From: CAWARU01 sp963784575
GTDB lineage: Bacteria > Pseudomonadota > Gammaproteobacteria > UBA6186 > Azoamicaceae
Assembly: GCA_963784575.1 (NCBI GenBank)
Contig: CAWARU010000001.1
Span: 434,001 to 498,000 of the forward strand
Length of the DNA: 64,000 nt
Reading direction: 5' to 3'
The notes under the pieces are model-generated. The model was not told the origin of the DNA. It worked only from the letters and a program-made list of their open reading frames with translations, and searched no databases. A program made the translations under genes and the position numbers. Position 1 is the stretch's first letter, and every line of letters starts with the position of its first letter. This document shows positions 62,331 through 64,000 of this stretch, in pieces.

Positions 62331-63293
62331 TTATTTCCACCGTATTTTCATAAATGTTTCCGTCACGGCAGCGCCAAGTTTGTTAGCCAGACGATCTAGC
62401 AATGTACTTGCTGGACTATAATCGACAAGTTCATCTACTTTAACGATTTCGCGCGCTACCTGGTATGCATCCGCAAATCCATCTACTAATCCAAGATTTA
62501 AGGCATCTTCGCCAGTCCAAAATTGACCGGAAAACATGTCGGAAGTTTCTTTCAAGCGATCACCGCGACCTTGGCGAACGTTGTCGATAAAAGCTCTATG
62601 CACCATTGCTAGTTGAGATTCAACGAATGCGTCTTCTTCGGGATTGCGAGGAGAGAACTGATCTAGCGCGCCCTTGAACTTGCCTGCTGTGTATAGGCGT
62701 CTTTCAATGCCTAATTTCTGCATAGCATCAACAAAGCCAAATGAATCGATCTTAACGCCGATTGATCCAACAATGCTTGTTTTGTCGCAATAGATTGCAT
62801 CAGCAGCACAAGCGATGAGATAGGCTGCTGAAGTTCCCGTATCTTCGATGACAGCATAGACTTTTGTATTTTGATATTTTTTCTTGAAATAATTGATATG
62901 ATCATAAATATGTCTGGCTTGCACTGGATTGCCACCAGGACTATTGATACGCAGAATGACAGCTTTGGCATGCTTATTTTCAAAAGCAGATTTTAATGAG
63001 GCACGAACTTGATCAGAGCTTGCTGCTGTATTGTCCTCGGAAATTTCTCCGGTGATGTCAATCAAAGCCGTATGATCTGTTGCTATCACCGGTTGTGTCA
63101 CATCTTTAGTTAATATTCCTGCTGCGTACAGTAAAAAGAGAATGACAAAAATGATGAAAGTTATTTTAAAGAAAATACCCCAGCGTCGAGCACGACGTTG
63201 TTCATAGAGATGCTCGAGTAGTATCTTTTGCAAAGTTTGCCGCTCCCAATGGGAAGTTGCGGCACCTTCTGTGGGTGTTTTAATTTCGGACAT
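62331..63293 (-). CDS. sppA: signal peptide peptidase SppA-like S49 protease
   Basis: About 320 residues from the ATG at 63293 (strong GAGGAG). A charged N-terminus is followed by a membrane helix (ITFIIFVILFLLYAAGIL), then the S49 domain: LIDITGEISEDN, VILRINSPGGNPVQARHIYD, EDTGTSAAYLIACAADAIYC (catalytic Ser region), SIVGSIGVKIDSFGFVDAMQ and GKFKGALDQFSPRN with the Lys candidate. It degrades signal peptides remaining in the inner membrane. Short SppA type (single protease domain). It is next to rluC, an arrangement common in gammaproteobacteria. Confidence 0.88.
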   Translation of the reverse strand: MSEIKTPTEGAATSHWERQTLQKILLEHLYEQRRARRWGIFFKITFIIFVILFLLYAAGILTKDVTQPVIATDHTALIDITGEISEDNTAASSDQVRASLKSAFENKHAKAVILRINSPGGNPVQARHIYDHINYFKKKYQNTKVYAVIEDTGTSAAYLIACAADAIYCDKTSIVGSIGVKIDSFGFVDAMQKLGIERRLYTAGKFKGALDQFSPRNPEEDAFVESQLAMVHRAFIDNVRQGRGDRLKETSDMFSGQFWTGEDALNLGLVDGFADAYQVAREIVKVDELVDYSPASTLLDRLANKLGAAVTETFMKIRWK

Positions 63294-63406
63294 GTTTAAC
63301 TCCTCGAGTACGACCAGTACCAGTATCAATATTAGTATTACTGCACAAATTTATAAATTTCATAAGTATACCTACTTTCACTTTCATCAAACTTTACTTA
63401 ATTACT

Positions 63407-64000
63407 TCATTGCTCAATGGCTTCATTGCTTAATTTTATCAATACGGTATTTAAGTCCTGATCCAAAGGCGCTTCAAAAGAAGCTAAAGTACCTTGCTGA
63501 TTTCTTTGTTGATTTCCTTGTCGTTGATTTCTTTCACCGCGTTCACTTTGATCACTTTGTTCATTTCCTCCAGTTCGATCATTTTGATCGCTTGGCAAAA
63601 TAAAACTCACTCTGCTCGCATGCAGGAATAAACGCGCTAATCCTTTTTCCTTCATCAAGCGATTGAACTCATCGTCTCCATATTTCTGATCGCCTGCAAC
63701 AGGATGCCCTGCATATTGGCAGTGCACACGGATTTGATGCGTCCTTCCGGTAATCAATTTTATTTCCATTAAAGTTGCTATATTGAATCTTTCCAACACT
63801 CGAAATTCTGTCGTCGATGGTTTACCTGTCTTGCCAACCCGAACAATGCGTTCTCCAGAACTCAATTGATTCTTGATGAGCGGGGCATCGACAATTTCAC
63901 CAGCCTGCCAATCACCTTTAACCAAGGCAAGATATTTTTTTTCAACCTGTCCTTCGTTTAATTGTTCATGAAGGAACTTTAAAGCACTGCGTTTCTTGGC
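63407..64000 (-). CDS. rluC: 23S rRNA pseudouridine synthase RluC, C-terminal part (cut by window edge)
   Basis: The reverse frame from 64000 is open: AKKRSALKFLHEQLNEGQVE, VEKKYLALVKGDWQAGEI, VGKTGKPSTTEFRVLERF, LMEIKLITGRTHQIRVHCQY, AGHPVAGDQKYGDDEFN, LARLFLHASRVSFILP. This is the RluC/RluD catalytic domain, minus the N-terminal S4 part and the catalytic Asp, which lie outside the window. A peculiar low-complexity insert rich in Gln, Asn, Arg and Gly (about 63505-63590) precedes the C-terminal EAPLDQDLNTVLI. The modified targets of RluC are 23S uridines 955, 2504 and 2580 in E. coli. Confidence 0.85.
   Translation of the reverse strand, partial: AKKRSALKFLHEQLNEGQVEKKYLALVKGDWQAGEIVDAPLIKNQLSSGERIVRVGKTGKPSTTEFRVLERFNIATLMEIKLITGRTHQIRVHCQYAGHPVAGDQKYGDDEFNRLMKEKGLARLFLHASRVSFILPSDQNDRTGGNEQSDQSERGERNQRQGNQQRNQQGTLASFEAPLDQDLNTVLIKLSNEAIEQ

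Overview
The window looks like a chromosome segment of an AT-rich gammaproteobacterium, most probably in the order Legionellales (Legionella or Coxiella relatives). This rests on the style of the housekeeping genes (phosphoketolase, a Bcr/CflA pump, SppA next to RluC) and on a conjugation module that pairs a Ti-type TraA relaxase with an F-type transfer apparatus, a combination I associate with Legionella plasmids and islands. The genus cannot be fixed from sequence reading alone.

Layout. (1) 1-13.2 kb is metabolic and accessory chromosome: a frameshifted slipin, a permease, phosphoketolase, an AhpD-like protein, four small kinase-like proteins (two P-loop, two APH-fold), an Lrp regulator with a LysE exporter, a PhzF-like protein that lacks its catalytic Glu, and a TetR/MFS efflux pair with clear operators. 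(2) 13.2-26.6 kb is a defence-like region: a restriction-modification operon with two methyltransferase-like genes and a GIY-YIG/helicase gene, a striking 10-bp tandem array just upstream of that operon, an AlbA_2 regulator, a GNAT, a small DNA-binding-like protein and a DUF2779 nuclease-like protein. The restriction gene is cut by a 3.3-kb Tn7/Tn5053-like element (14971-18309) with a 7-bp target duplication. (3) 26.7-51.6 kb is a decaying conjugative element: small traC/traD-like genes, an oriT-like site, a TraA relaxase, a Ser/Thr kinase, a TraD coupling ATPase, and a reverse-strand F-type tra run (trbI to traG). It has been hit by a RIT (recombinase-in-trio) element, an IS481-type IS, a group II intron, several frameshifts and, at its 5' end, by a second identical copy of the 3.3-kb element (51556-54894). 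(4) 54.9-57.1 kb is a TPR-gene remnant and an S9 peptidase. (5) 57.4-61.4 kb is a small phage-like replication/integration module ending in an integrase next to tRNA-Arg(TCG). (6) 61.6-64 kb is core chromosome (YecM-like protein, SppA, RluC).

How it fits together. Much of 13-61 kb reads as an integrated, tRNA-adjacent mobile island whose transfer functions are no longer intact. The F-type genes upstream of trbI (expected traA, L, E, K, B, V, C) are missing. traH, traG and probably traA carry frameshifts, traD is truncated by an IS, and a small Ti-type traD is split by the RIT element. The defence operon has probably become modification-only because the nuclease/helicase gene is interrupted while both methylase-like frames are open. 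The clearest points are the two exact gene reconstructions across mobile-element insertions, the tandem repeat in front of the R-M operon, and the little-described four-gene transposon with a hairpin over its first ribosome-binding site.
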